A stretch of DNA of 64,000 bases from Primula veris (Eukaryota; Streptophyta; Magnoliopsida; Ericales; Primulaceae): contig OY821741.1 in the NCBI GenBank assembly GCA_963682055.1, positions 317,501-381,500 on the forward strand, given 5' to 3'. Positions within the stretch are counted from its first letter, which is position 1. Each line of letters begins with the position of its first letter. Shown here piece by piece: positions 11,151 through 21,823 of the stretch. The notes beneath the pieces are model-generated. The model saw only the letters and a program-made list of their open reading frames with translations. It was not told the DNA's origin and did not search any database. Position numbers and translations under genes: made by a program.

Positions 11151-14100
11151 ATGGACTTAATGAGGGAAGGAAACGCCTTCAACAAACCTCCATTGCTTGA
11201 AGGAGGAGTAAACTATGGAGTATGGAAAATTAGAATGAGGTCTTTCATCAAACAGCAGAATGAACATGCATGGAAGACTGTTATGTATGGATGGGAGGCT
11301 CCAACTACCATGGATAATGAAGGAGAACTGATTCTCTTACCTGAAGACAGATGGTCTGCTGAAGAAGACAGAAAATCAAGTGCCAACTCAACAGCCATAA
11401 ACTTGATTTTTGCTGGTGTAACTCTCAGCGTATTCAGGTATATCTCTCATTGTGAAACAGCTAAAGAAGCATGGGATATTTTGCAAGTTACTTTTGAAGG
11501 AACCACTAAAGTAAAAGCTTTCAAACTTCAACAGTTAACTACCCAATTTGAGAACTTAAGAATGGAGGAAGATGAAAACATTGAACAATTTAATGGTAGA
11601 ATCTGCCACATTGCTCATCAAGCTGGAACCTTAGGTGAAAAATACAGTGATGCTAAACTTGTTAAGAAAACTCTTAGGTCACTCCCAGAAAGGTTTGAAA
11701 TTAAGGTCACAGCTATTGAAGAATCAACTGACTTAGATAATCTTAAACTTGAAGAACTCATAGGAAATCTAAGTACTCATGAACTGAAATTCTTCAAACA
11801 TAAAAGACCAGAAAAGGGAATAGCATTTCAAGCTAAGAAATCTGAATCTAATGCCTGTGATAAAATGAGTGATGAAGAACAACTAGCTTTCTTTGCAAAA
11901 AAGGTGTACAAGAAGTTTTATAAGAAAAAGGAGGATGATACTGGTTCATCTAAAAACTTTCAGAAAAAGGATAACCAGTTTAAGACAGAGTCTAGGTTCA
12001 ATAATAACTCTACAGGAAAATGGAATTCCAAATAAAAGGTTAACAAAGAATACAAACCTAAAGAGATTCAGTGTAGAGAATGTAGAGGTTTTGGTCATAT
12101 TCAGGCTGAGTGTGCAAACACTTTAAAAAGAAACAAAAATGCTTATATAACCACTCATAGTGATAGTGATTCTGAGAGTAACAGTGATGAAGAGGATGGT
12201 TCCAATTTTGTTAATTTCATGGGAATAATCACTGAAAAAGAACCTACTTATGAAAGTGACTGTGAGCAGGTTTAAACCCCAGTTACAACTGTCTGTGAAA
12301 CATATAGCAGTGATGAGGAAGAGCCTTCTGATGAAAACATTACTAAGCAATACCTTGTTCTGTATGAAAAGTATAAATGTCTGAGTAAACAATCCTTGAT
12401 CATAAGCAAACTGAATGTTGATCTAAAGGATGAGGTTAAAAATCTTACTGAGAAGCTTAAATTACAACTGGCTGAACTTACTGAAACTAAAAAGATAATA
12501 AAATTGCTGAATGTTTCTGCTTCAGATAAATTAGATGACATGCTGTCATATTCTAGAGGCTCCAAAGATATCAGTGGTCTAGGTTACTATGGTGGTAAGA
12601 GTACAGGAAAAACTACTTTTATTGAAGCTGTTGCTAAAGCTAAAACTCATGATTTTGACCACAAGGTTAGAAGCTCAGTTGCAACCAGAGTTGAAACCAG
12701 GAATAAAACTCAGGTTTATGTAAAGAAGGTTGGAAGCTCAGTTACAACCAAAGTTGCAACCATGAACAAACTGAATAGCTTTAGGGATAAAAATAACTTT
12801 AGGTTGAAGTTGTGTAATTTCTGTAAAAAACCTGGTCATTCTGAAATCCAGTGTTATTTAAAAAGAAACAGAAAGTATATTTCCCAGAAAACCTGGTTGG
12901 CTTCTGTCAATAAAAATTTGAAATGGGTCTGGAAAGTTAAAGAAAAAGCAACTTTAGTTGCTAACAACAAAGCTGTTATTAACTCTTTGAATGCTGTTAC
13001 TTCTAATGATTGGTATTTTGACAGTGGATGCTCTAAGCATATGACAGGTACTGCAAGCCTCCTAAAAAATATCACCATTCTTACAGGTAACACTGTTGTG
13101 TTTGGAGGTGGAGATACAGGTAAAATTATTGGTAAATGTACCTTAAACAAACCTGGAATGCCTGATATTGAGGATGTTTTTCTTGTAGATGGTCTAAAAG
13201 CTAATCTTATTAGTATCAGTCAACTCTGTGATAATGAAATGACTGTTAAATTTGACAAAGAAAGGTGTCTAATTACTAATCTTAACAATGATTTAATCAT
13301 GACTGGAGTTAGATCAACCAACAATTGCTATGTGTTTGAAAAAGCTGAAAAAGAATTGCCTCAAAGTAGGTGTAATCAAGCCATTACTAATAATGTAGAT
13401 ATTTGGCATAAAAGGCTTGGGCATGTGAATTACAAAACTTTAGATAAGCTTGTTAAAAAGGAATTGATAAGAGGAATTCCTAAACTTAGTGCTAAAACTC
13501 AAAGTGTCTGTGGTGATTGTGCTATAGGCAAACAAACCAAAAGTATTCACAAAAGTACTAGTCTAATCTACACTAAGAGAGTCTTAGAACTTCTTCACAT
13601 TGACTTGATGGGTCCTATGCAAACTGCTAGTATAGGTGGTAAGAAGTACATTCTAGTAGTTGTAGATGATTTCTCTAGATACTCTTGGGTAGTGTTCTTA
13701 AAGGATAAGTCTGAAACTTTTGAACTATTCAAAACTCTGTGCTTAAAACTGCAACTTGAAAAAGGTTCCACTAGTGGTAATATTGCTAGGATTAGAAGTG
13801 ATCATGGAACTGAATTTGAAAATATCAGGTTTAAAGAATTCTGCAACTCCTTAGGAATATGTCATGAGTTCTCTGCTCCTAAGACTCCTCAGCAAAATGG
13901 CATAGTTGAAAGGAAAAATATAACCATTCAGGAAATGGCTAGAGTAATGCTTAACTCTAAGAAACTTGCCAATAGATTTTGGGCTGAAGCTGTTAATACT
14001 GCCTGTCATATAGTTAGTAGAGTTTATATTACTAAAGGTACTTCCATGACAGCTTATGAAATATGGAAAGGTAGAAAACCCAATGTAAAGTATTTTCAAG

Positions 14101-16154
14101 TTTTTGGATGTGTTTGCTATATTCTCAGAGATAGAGAGCATCTTGGTAAATTTGACTCTAAAAGTGATAAAGGGATTTTTCTTGGTTATGCTCAGAATAG
14201 TAGAGCATTTAGAGTCTTCAATCAAAGAACAAACTGTGTTATGGAATCTTATAATGTGTTATTTGATGACCTAAAAACTGTTGATGAGATTACAGGTGAT
14301 GATGAACAGGCTGAGACTACAGAAAAAGAGAAAGAAGAAACTCAACAAACTGGAAGTCCCAGAGTGGTTGGAAGTCCAGTTGCAACTGAGGTTACAACTG
14401 AGGTTGGAACTGAGGTTGGAACCACAGTTGAAACCCAAAATGCTGCTGAATCTGAAGAAGAAGAAGAAAGTTCTCATGCTCAGTCAACTAGCAGGCCTCG
14501 CTATGTAAGGACTCAGAAAAATCATTCTCTTGACAATGTCATAGGAGAAGTTACTTCAGGTATGAAAACCAGAGGTAAAAGAAATAATGTTGTTCACTTT
14601 TCTTGTTATATCTCTCAGTTAGAACCTAAGAATATAAAAGAAGCTCTAGAAGATAGTGAATGGATTTTAGCTATGCAGGATGAATTGGCCCAATTTAAGA
14701 GAAATGATGTATGGAATTTAGTACCCAGACCTTCTAATAAAAATGTTATAGGGACTAAATGGATTTTTAGAAATAAAAGTGATGAGGATGGAGTGATTAT
14801 CAGGAATAAAGCTAGGTTGGTAGCTCAAGGGTATACACAAATTGAGGGAATTGACTTTGATGAAACCTTTGCTCCTGTAGCTAGAATTGAATCCATTAGA
14901 ATGCTACTATCTCTTGCATGTCTGTATGATTTTAAACTGTTTCAACTTGACATAAAGAGTGCTTTTCTTAATGGTGTGATTAATGAATAGGTTTATGTCT
15001 GTCAACCTAAGGGATTTGAAGATCCTAACTTTCCTGAACATGTTTATTTGCTGAAAAAGGCCTTGTATGGCCTTAAGCAAGCCCCTAGAGCTTGGTATGA
15101 TAGATTAACCAAGTTTTTGCTTGAAAAAGGTTTTAAAAGAGGGGGAGTTGATAAAACTCTGTTTACAAAGAAAACTACAAAGGATATAATTGTTGCTCAA
15201 ATATATGTTGATGACATTGTGTTTGGCTCATCCTCTAATAATAGGATAGAAGAATTCATTTCTGATATGAAAAATGAATTTGAAATGAGTGGTGGAGGTG
15301 AATTGACTTACTTTTTAGGATTGCAAGTTAAACAGAATGAGAAAGGGATTTTTCTATGTCAAAGCAAGTATGCAGACAATCTTGTTAAGAAGTTTGGTCT
15401 AAGTGAGAGTAATGAAAAGAGAACTCCTATGAGTACTACCCTTAAACTGACTAAAAATGATAAAGGAAAAAGTGTTTGTCCCAGTCTTTATAGATCCATG
15501 ATTGGAAGTTTGCTGTATTTAACTGCTAGTAGACCAGACCTTTGCCTAAGTGTAGGAGTTTGTGCCAGATATCAAGCAAATCCTTTAGAATCTCATCTTC
15601 TAGCTGTCAAAAGAATTCTAAGGTATGTAAAAGGAACACCTCATCTAGGCCTATGGTATTCTAAAGATACAAACCATTTTCTTAGTGGCTACTGTGATGC
15701 AGATTGGGCAGGAAACATAGATGATAGAAAGAGTACTTCTGGTGGTTGTTTTTATTTTGGAAACAATCTTGTTTCTTGGTTCAGTAAAAAGCAAAATTGC
15801 ATATCTTTATCTACTGCTGAGGCAGAATATGTTGCAGCTGGAAGTGGATGCACTCAACTAATTTGGATGAAACAAATGTTAACTGATTATAATGTTAAAC
15901 AAGAGATATTAACTCTGTTTTGTGATAACAAAAGTGCTATAGATTTAGCTAAAAATCCAGTTCAACATTCCAGAACCAAACATATTGATCTAAGGCATCA
16001 TTTTATTAGAGAACTAGTTGAAGAAAAGAGCTTAATTTTAGAACATGTTTCAACTGAAAGACAATTAGCAGATATTTTCACAAAGCCCCTTGATACAAAC
16101 AAGTTTGAATCATTAAGAAGTGACATAGGGGTATGTCATTATCAATCTAATTGA
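11151..16154 (+). pseudogene. Sirevirus-like Gag-Pol polyprotein, one frame with three stop codons
   Basis: ATG at 11151 to TGA at 16152, all in one frame (no frameshift), interrupted only by TAA at 12033, TAA at 12273 and TAG at 14988. Gag begins with FNKPPLLEGGVNYGVWKIRM and a UBN2-type capsid. There are two CCHC knuckles: CRECRGFGHIQAEC at about 12071 and CNFCKKPGHSEIQC at about 12814, with a charged, probably coiled-coil stretch between. The protease motif is DSGCSKHMTG (about 13019). Integrase has the HKRLGHVNYKTL zinc region, HIDLMGP, RSDHGTEFE and PQQNGIVERKN. Reverse transcriptase has KARLVAQGYTQ and YVDDIVFG (about 15208). RNase H has GYCDADWAG, STAEAEYVAA and RTKHIDLRHHF. The stops fall before knuckle 1, between the knuckles, and in reverse transcriptase (INE*VYVCQPKGF). 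The element is probably non-autonomous unless the stops are read through, though young. Confidence 0.88.
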
Positions 16155-16329
16155 ATGCTTTTGCTAAATATGTCTGTATTGAGTACCTTTAATAAGTTTT
16201 ATTTCTAAGGTTAAAGTCTTATTTTGAGCTATGATGTTCTTGTCTTGAAAAAGCCGCTTTTTTGGTGCCTCAAAAACAGATGTGAGGTAACTTGTCCTTA
16301 AAAACCTCTCTGGTAATAGAGTTGCAAGC

Positions 16330-16550
16330 ACAAAGTGCAATTTTTTATGATGGTTGCAAGTTCAGTTGCAACATCAGTTGAAACCTCACACTCTCAATAG
16401 TTGGTTGGAAGTTCAGTTGCAACATCAGTTGAAACCTCGTGTTAAAAATACTGGTTGCAAGCTCAGTTGAAACATCAGTTGAAACCTCGTGTTAAAAATA
16501 CTGGTTGCAAGCTCAGTTGAAACATCAGTTGAAACCTCAGTCTATATTAT
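16330..16550 (+). repeat. Tandem array of GTTGCAA/GTTGAAAC units after pol
   Basis: Four units of about 50 bp between the polyprotein stop and the accessory ORF. The last two are nearly identical (unit core GGTTGCAAGCTCAGTTGAAA, then CATCAGTTGAAACCTC and a spacer GTGTTAAAAATACT). The same core motif recurs in the LTR arrays and in two coding stretches of this element. Confidence 0.85.
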
Positions 16551-17177
16551 AACTGTCAAGACAAAGTCTTGTAAAATTTTGACATCACTTATACTCTTTC
16601 CTTGATGAGGTCATCAAACTAGTTTTTGTGTAGAGATAAAAACGGATATGCTCAATTTAAGCTCCCCAAATTTAATCTTTATTAGAGTTATTCTTTGATA
16701 AACATTTTTTCTTGAGTAAATAGCTAGATTTTTTTTGTTCTCCTAAAAGTTAGATATCTGTTTAATTGTTCTTTATCTTGAATCAGGTCAAATTTCCTTA
16801 ATAAGCTTCAACGTTTGTATTTTCAAATTTTGGATGAATCTGTTTTGAAAAAGGAATGTTTTATCTGTTTAATTGGCTGAATTTATCTTAATGCCAACTG
16901 TTTCTTGCGTAATCTTAGTATGATTTATTTTTCAAAATTCTGTTGATAAAATACTTCCTATTTTTAAGCCAAAATATGTTTCTTAATTGATTTGCATGTA
17001 TCTATTTCCAATTTCAAAAAGATATGGTCTTTATTGCTATTTATACAAACTTCTTTTACTATCCAAAATCAACTACAATTTACAGAATCTCTCTCTCTCT
17101 CTCTAAACTGTTAAAACCTAGGTCTCTGTAAAATCCTCTTCAAGGTTCTAAGTAAGGTTCCAACCCCAGTTGCAACC

Positions 17178-18464
17178 ATGTCTACGAACCCCAATTCTGA
17201 TGATGACTGCACTCTAAGGGACTTCATGAACAAATCTCCAACCAGTCCTAGCTCTAAGGCAAAGGTAAATGAGTCCTCCTCTTCTAAGAAACATAGGACT
17301 AAAAAACGTGCTAGGAGGAATCCTGAGAATGAGCCTATTAAAGATAAGTTTGAGTTTGTTCCTAGATTCAATGAAGTTGATCCTAGATTCTGGAGTAGAA
17401 AATCTTATAGGAGATTTAGGGCTTACTCTAGTAAAGAAATCCATTGTGAAAGAAGGCTCAATTTGGTTAGTTATCCACACATACAAGTGTATGTTGAAAA
17501 AATGCTCTTTGCTGTTGGATTAGGAGACACTATTTCTTATGCTAGTTCCTCCTATCCTGCTGTAGTTAAAGAATTTTATGCCAACTTGACTAGTGGTGTC
17601 TTTGATAAAAGTAATCCTATGTTTGGAAGGGTCTTTCTGAGGGGAATAACTTTAGACTTTACACCTGAGTTGATCAATAACTGTCTGAATACACCCAATC
17701 CTTCTGTGGATAATGCTGAGTATGATATGGAAGTTATTGCTCTGGTTCTAACTGGAAAGAACACTAGCTTTGATGGTACTTCCATCAAAACATCCTCTCT
17801 CACACTTTGTGCTGCTGTATTGCACAAAATTGCTAGGTTCAACTGGACCCCTACCAAACAACCCTCCAGAGTTAACAAAGATATGGCCATCTTTCTGTAT
17901 AAGATAATGTCTTCTCTACCCATAAACTTTGGTCATCATATCTTTAACCTTATAAGGGATTTCAGTGATGATAATTCATCATCCATTCTGCTTCCATTCC
18001 CCTGCCTAATTTCCAGTATTATTCTGGGTCAAGTTGCTTCTATGAATAGAGATTCTCCCATTAGTATCACTAATGAACCTATCACAGATTGTCCCTCTGC
18101 TCTCTATATTTCTGCCAAACTGTTAAAAGAAGGGCATGTCAATGACATTTCTGGTGACAAAGGGAAAGAAAAAGAAGAAGAAACTTCAACTGCTCCTTCA
18201 GCAAAGAAGAAAGGTATAAGGTGGTACTTACAACAGAAGTTGGCCTACAATCAAGAAAGGAGAGCTGAACTGGATGCTGATGACTATCAGATAAACAAGC
18301 TGCTGGTGAATCTCATAGAAAGTGAGGATGATGACAGTAATGACACTCAAAGTCATGATGGTTTTTCAATCAGCAGTGAGGATGATAATGCTGAAGATGA
18401 AGAAGTAGTCAGGCAGAATCCTCTAAGAGAAAGACCCCCACAGTGTGATATTCCAAGTGACTAA
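17178..18464 (+). CDS. Accessory protein of the Sirevirus-like element (plant transposon protein-like)
   Basis: An intact 428-residue ORF between pol and the 3' LTR, in the envelope-like position of Sireviruses. It shows no signal peptide and no clear membrane helix, so it does not look like an envelope protein. The N-terminus (about 1-55) is Ser-rich and then strongly basic (KKHRTKKRARR), a likely nuclear localisation signal. The central 60-300 region contains VKEFYANL, FGRVFLRGITLDFTPELINN, VLHKIARFNWTPT and LPINFGHHIF. From memory, these resemble the 'putative plant transposon protein' domain found in many plant retroelement ORFs; this is not verified. The C-terminus is acidic (ESEDDDSND; SSEDDNAEDEE). 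The ATG follows GGTTCCAACCCCAGTTGCAA and a CT-rich leader. Function is unknown. It has no stop, although the upstream polyprotein has three. Confidence 0.75.
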   Translation: MSTNPNSDDDCTLRDFMNKSPTSPSSKAKVNESSSSKKHRTKKRARRNPENEPIKDKFEFVPRFNEVDPRFWSRKSYRRFRAYSSKEIHCERRLNLVSYPHIQVYVEKMLFAVGLGDTISYASSSYPAVVKEFYANLTSGVFDKSNPMFGRVFLRGITLDFTPELINNCLNTPNPSVDNAEYDMEVIALVLTGKNTSFDGTSIKTSSLTLCAAVLHKIARFNWTPTKQPSRVNKDMAIFLYKIMSSLPINFGHHIFNLIRDFSDDNSSSILLPFPCLISSIILGQVASMNRDSPISITNEPITDCPSALYISAKLLKEGHVNDISGDKGKEKEEETSTAPSAKKKGIRWYLQQKLAYNQERRAELDADDYQINKLLVNLIESEDDDSNDTQSHDGFSISSEDDNAEDEEVVRQNPLRERPPQCDIPSD

Positions 18465-18485
18465 TTCCAAAGGTTGCTGACAAAT

Positions 18486-18816
18486 AGGGGGAGTGAAGTT
18501 TATGTTTTGTTGTTTTAATTTCATTCTGATGTTTTCAAGACTTTATTCTGCTTTTCAATTATGCTGTATTAAGACAATTTTAAGCCTGTTTGGCTTTAAT
18601 AATTCTGCAGTTTCCTTCTGAAAGTATCTTGTTGAAGTATGAATGCCTTTAAACTTGAAACAGGTCTGAAAACTTACTGTGTGCACATACATTGTGCTTA
18701 TATAATATGCCTGCAATTCTAACATACAGGGGGAGCTTACTGATATTGAATTTGCAGGTGGTTGGGATGATTTATAAACTTTATTGATTTGTCAAAACCA
18801 ATGACAAAGGGGGAGA
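18486..18816 (+). other. Three polypurine tracts before the 3' LTR
   Basis: AGGGGGAG at 18486-18493, AGGGGGAG at 18728-18735 and AAAGGGGGAGA at 18806-18816; the last abuts the LTR and would prime plus-strand synthesis. Repeated polypurine tracts in this region are a described hallmark of Sireviruses. Confidence 0.7.
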
Positions 18817-18817
18817 T

Positions 18818-20064
18818 TGTTAGGACCAGATTTCTGGTCTAAATATTGTTAATTGTCTATTGGTTTTTACTAAATAAATCCTAACTGTTATTAAGAACTA
18901 AGACAGGATTGACAGGTTCCAAGTACCAGTTGCAACCTCAGTTGCAACCTCTGCTGACAGGTTCCAAGTACCAGTTGCAACCTAAGTTGCAACCTATGCT
19001 GACAGGTTTCAAGTACCAGTTGCAACCTTAGTTGCAACCTCAGTTCAAACCTGTTGTTCAGCAGAATTCTGTTTAGTTCCATTTATTTGCATAACCATTC
19101 TTTAATATTATTACTTGTTTTAAAGTATGCAGGATATATTCTCATAAGGTCTTAAACGTTTTATATGTGTTTATTGAGAATATCAAAGTGTTAAGGAAAG
19201 ATGTCTTATTAAAGATATAAAGAGATTAGTTTATAAGGTTGTTTCCTTTTGAATATGATCCATTCTCTTATGATTATCCTTATCACTTGTTTCAATCTTT
19301 GTTCCCTATCAAATCAGTATGATATGTTTAAGATTGAATAAAATTAGGAGTTAATGTCTTACATGAATATCTAAAAGATATTATCTTGCCAAGATATGAT
19401 CTTTTTATATGTTTTCTTGTTATAGGAAAATACTAACTCCTACAATCAAGCTTGTTATTTAACAGGTATCAACCAATCATGATTGAAGTCTATTCACGCT
19501 GAAGAATCACGTATTACATGGAAAGACTAAAGCCAATCATTAAAGTCAAAAGCAATCACAAAAGACCTTCAAAGATAGAAGATTGTTTTTGCTTATATAT
19601 AGTTGATAACTAAGCTTGTAAATGTGTGTGTTCTAAATTATAAAGAACTTATTTTTCTAGAGAGAATACACGTGAGCTTTAAAAAGAAAACAATGGTGGG
19701 ATGCCATTGATTTATAAGTGATAGTTATAGAGTAGGAGCAATATAGTGATAGGCAGAAAAACCTAGAGGGAGTCTAAGTTTTTCATTAAGACTTGAGTCA
19801 TATATTGTAAGCTTTTTATAATATCATAATCTGGGTAAGTGCCCCGGAGACGTAGTCTAGTTAGGTGAACTCCGTTGTTAAATGTGCGTGTGAATTATTT
19901 CCAAGTACATTTAATTTTAAAACAGTTCTGTCCATTAATACACTTGGTTCCAACTGCAGTTCCAACCTCACTTGGAACCTTATACACTTGGTTCCAACTG
20001 CAGTTCCAACTCCACTTGGAACCTTACTGCAAAACTGCATCTAGAACAGCGGATAGGAATTTCA
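18818..20064 (+). repeat. 3' LTR of the Sirevirus-like Copia
   Basis: 1247 bp, the same length as the 5' copy. I noticed only isolated substitutions (for example TTTATCTGC/TTTATTTGC, GATCTCTTCTC/GATCCATTCTC, GTAGCCTAG/GTAGTCTAG), indicating a recent insertion. Confidence 0.95.
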
Positions 20065-20368
20065 AATTTATTTTTCTATTTTCAACAAATTAGAATTTGA
20101 TAAATTAAAAACAAAGTGTACAACACACTAAAAACCCAAATAAAAATATAGAACCCTAGGAAGGTCTAACCTAAACTTAAATATTAATCAAAATTTAATT
20201 TTTTTTTATGCATTTGACACCTTTTGATGCTAACGGTTGTGAACCAGTCATATACCAATAGAAACCAACCAACTGCATATTGGTCAAGTTTTTGTTCTGT
20301 CATTCTATCTTGATTTTCTTTGTATTGACAAAATAAATTTTCCAAATATATATATAAAATTTGTGTAC

Positions 20369-20781
20369 CTCTTGTTTGGTCTTTGCATTCAATCCTGCAT
20401 CTCAGGCGTAGTTGGACATTAGCCGTTGTATCCTTTAATTCATGAGATCTTATTCCTTTTAAATATCATGAAGAAAAATATAACTAGTGACATGACAACA
20501 CAGAAAAGCCATTGTTTTTTGTAGTGACCAAGTTTATCGAGACTTTGAAATTGGAAGAAACTCTATAAGAAAAAATTACGATACAATTATGGAGTAGACA
20601 ATACCTAGCAGTCTGGCGTATCATACAAACATTTGGAAAAAATAAGAAAACAAAAAGAAGGATATTATGTGAAGTATGTACCAAACAAGCGAGAGACTAG
20701 GGTGTGATTTGGAATACATATTGTAGAGTGGTGTATTGCGGATGCGAAGCAAAGTAGAGTGGTCGATGGAGACGACGACAT
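20369..20781 (-). CDS. CPS: ent-copalyl diphosphate synthase-like, exons 1-2 (plastid transit region)
   Basis: Proposed 5' end of the diterpene synthase gene continued at 517-1476. Exon 1 (20781-20682) starts at an ATG and encodes a Ser/Thr-rich, acid-free leader (MSSSPSTTLLCFASAIHHST...) typical of a plastid transit peptide. It ends in phase 1 at TTTG|GTACAT. Exon 2 (20455-20369) starts after AAAAG, restores the frame, and ends LRLRCRIECKDQTR in phase 1 at AGAG|GTACAC, which fits exon 3 exactly. A TATA run lies 63 bases or more upstream. The similarity of this region among family members is low, so the assignment rests on phase compatibility, position, leader composition and the LRCR-type motif. 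Alternative splice sites are possible. Confidence 0.6.
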
Positions 20782-20843
20782 GATTTAATAGATCGAAGAA
20801 TGTGTTCCTGAACCCCCAGTACTACTGCGACCCAAAGGCGGAG

Positions 20844-20861
20844 ATATATATATATATATAC
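20844..20861 (-). promoter_or_regulatory. Probable TATA box of the diterpene synthase gene
   Basis: A TATATATA run 63-80 bases upstream of the proposed start codon at 20781, on the correct side for minus-strand transcription. It is also a simple repeat, so the call is tentative. Confidence 0.4.
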
Positions 20862-21823
20862 ATACATTTTTGGCTTCTTTTTTGTCTTCTTCGTACAGAT
20901 ATCCCCTTTACAAGTACATTTAGATGCCATAAAGATAGATATCGTTACGTGTTTTGGAAATAATAAATCATTAAAATAAAGTCTCCTTGATTATTGGCAT
21001 ATATATTACTTACATATATATAGTATGATGTATGTTGTATTTTTTCTTATATGAAATGTATAGTTGCACCTCTATATAAGTATACAATACGTGTGTCTCG
21101 TCTCCCATGGAAATATTAATTCTTTAACAATTAATTGCTAAGCTTATAATGGCAATGTAATTGTGAATAGATGAAGTTACGGGTAGCTAGCTAGCTAGTT
21201 CTCACCAGAAGGATATGGAGCCGATTTTAAATGATCCGATCGCCAGTGATATCATTTCAATTCCCTCAAAATTACTTAAAAGCAAAAAATGAAGTAAACC
21301 ATAATTAATTAAGAATGTGAAGTTTCCAACAAACTAACCAATTTACACTTAAAAAATGAATGTCCTTGAAAATTTCCTAGGGATTAAATAAATATGTAAT
21401 GTTACCAAACCTGAACGGAAAACGCAAGGCCTAAAATGGTATTGTGAAGCATATTATATATATATACCATGCATGCACAGAAATAGCTGCAACCACTTTA
21501 ATTAGACCTTGTGAACTCAAGACCCAAAAAGCTGTTTAAATTGCAAGATAAGTTCATTTGCCACACTGCTTCAACTTACGATATGCATATATAAAGAAAT
21601 GTTAAAAAACTTTATAGAGAAAGCGACTAACAACCAATACCATCACATACATTTTTATATATATAAAGGGCCTATTTCGAATTAAAGTCTGTTATTATAT
21701 GGATTACATTTTTATTTACAAGGTAGGCTAATTAAAGGAAAGGTTACATTCTCTTTCAAAGAGACATATATGTATATGCATGCATGCCCTCTTTTCCTCT
21801 TATCTCAACTTCATTTCTTCTAT

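Larger units (their letters stand above)
9845..20064 (+). mobile_element. Young Sirevirus-like Ty1/Copia retrotransposon with an extra ORF
   Basis: A 10.2 kb element with two 1247 bp LTRs that differ at only a handful of sites, and a perfect 5 bp target duplication AATTT (9840-9844 and 20065-20069). Primer site TGGTATCAGAGC (initiator tRNA-Met) is at 11094-11105; the polypurine tract AAAGGGGGAGAT ends just before the 3' LTR. Pol is in Copia order. Length, LTR size, a gene after pol and several extra polypurine tracts all match what is known of the Sirevirus (SIRE/Maximus) lineage; the lineage call is inference. It sits 363 bp from the decayed Copia, in the same intron of the diterpene synthase gene and on the strand opposite to that gene. 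Confidence 0.95.

Noticed and set aside
16330..16550. CRISPR-like spaced repeats
   Set aside because: Plant nuclear retrotransposon context; the spacers are near-identical, no cas genes, and units match LTR motifs.
20697..20930. 77-codon minus-strand open frame starting MASKCTCKGD
   Set aside because: It runs through the TATA repeat used as promoter; a different frame from ATG 20781 gives the transit-peptide-like exon 1.
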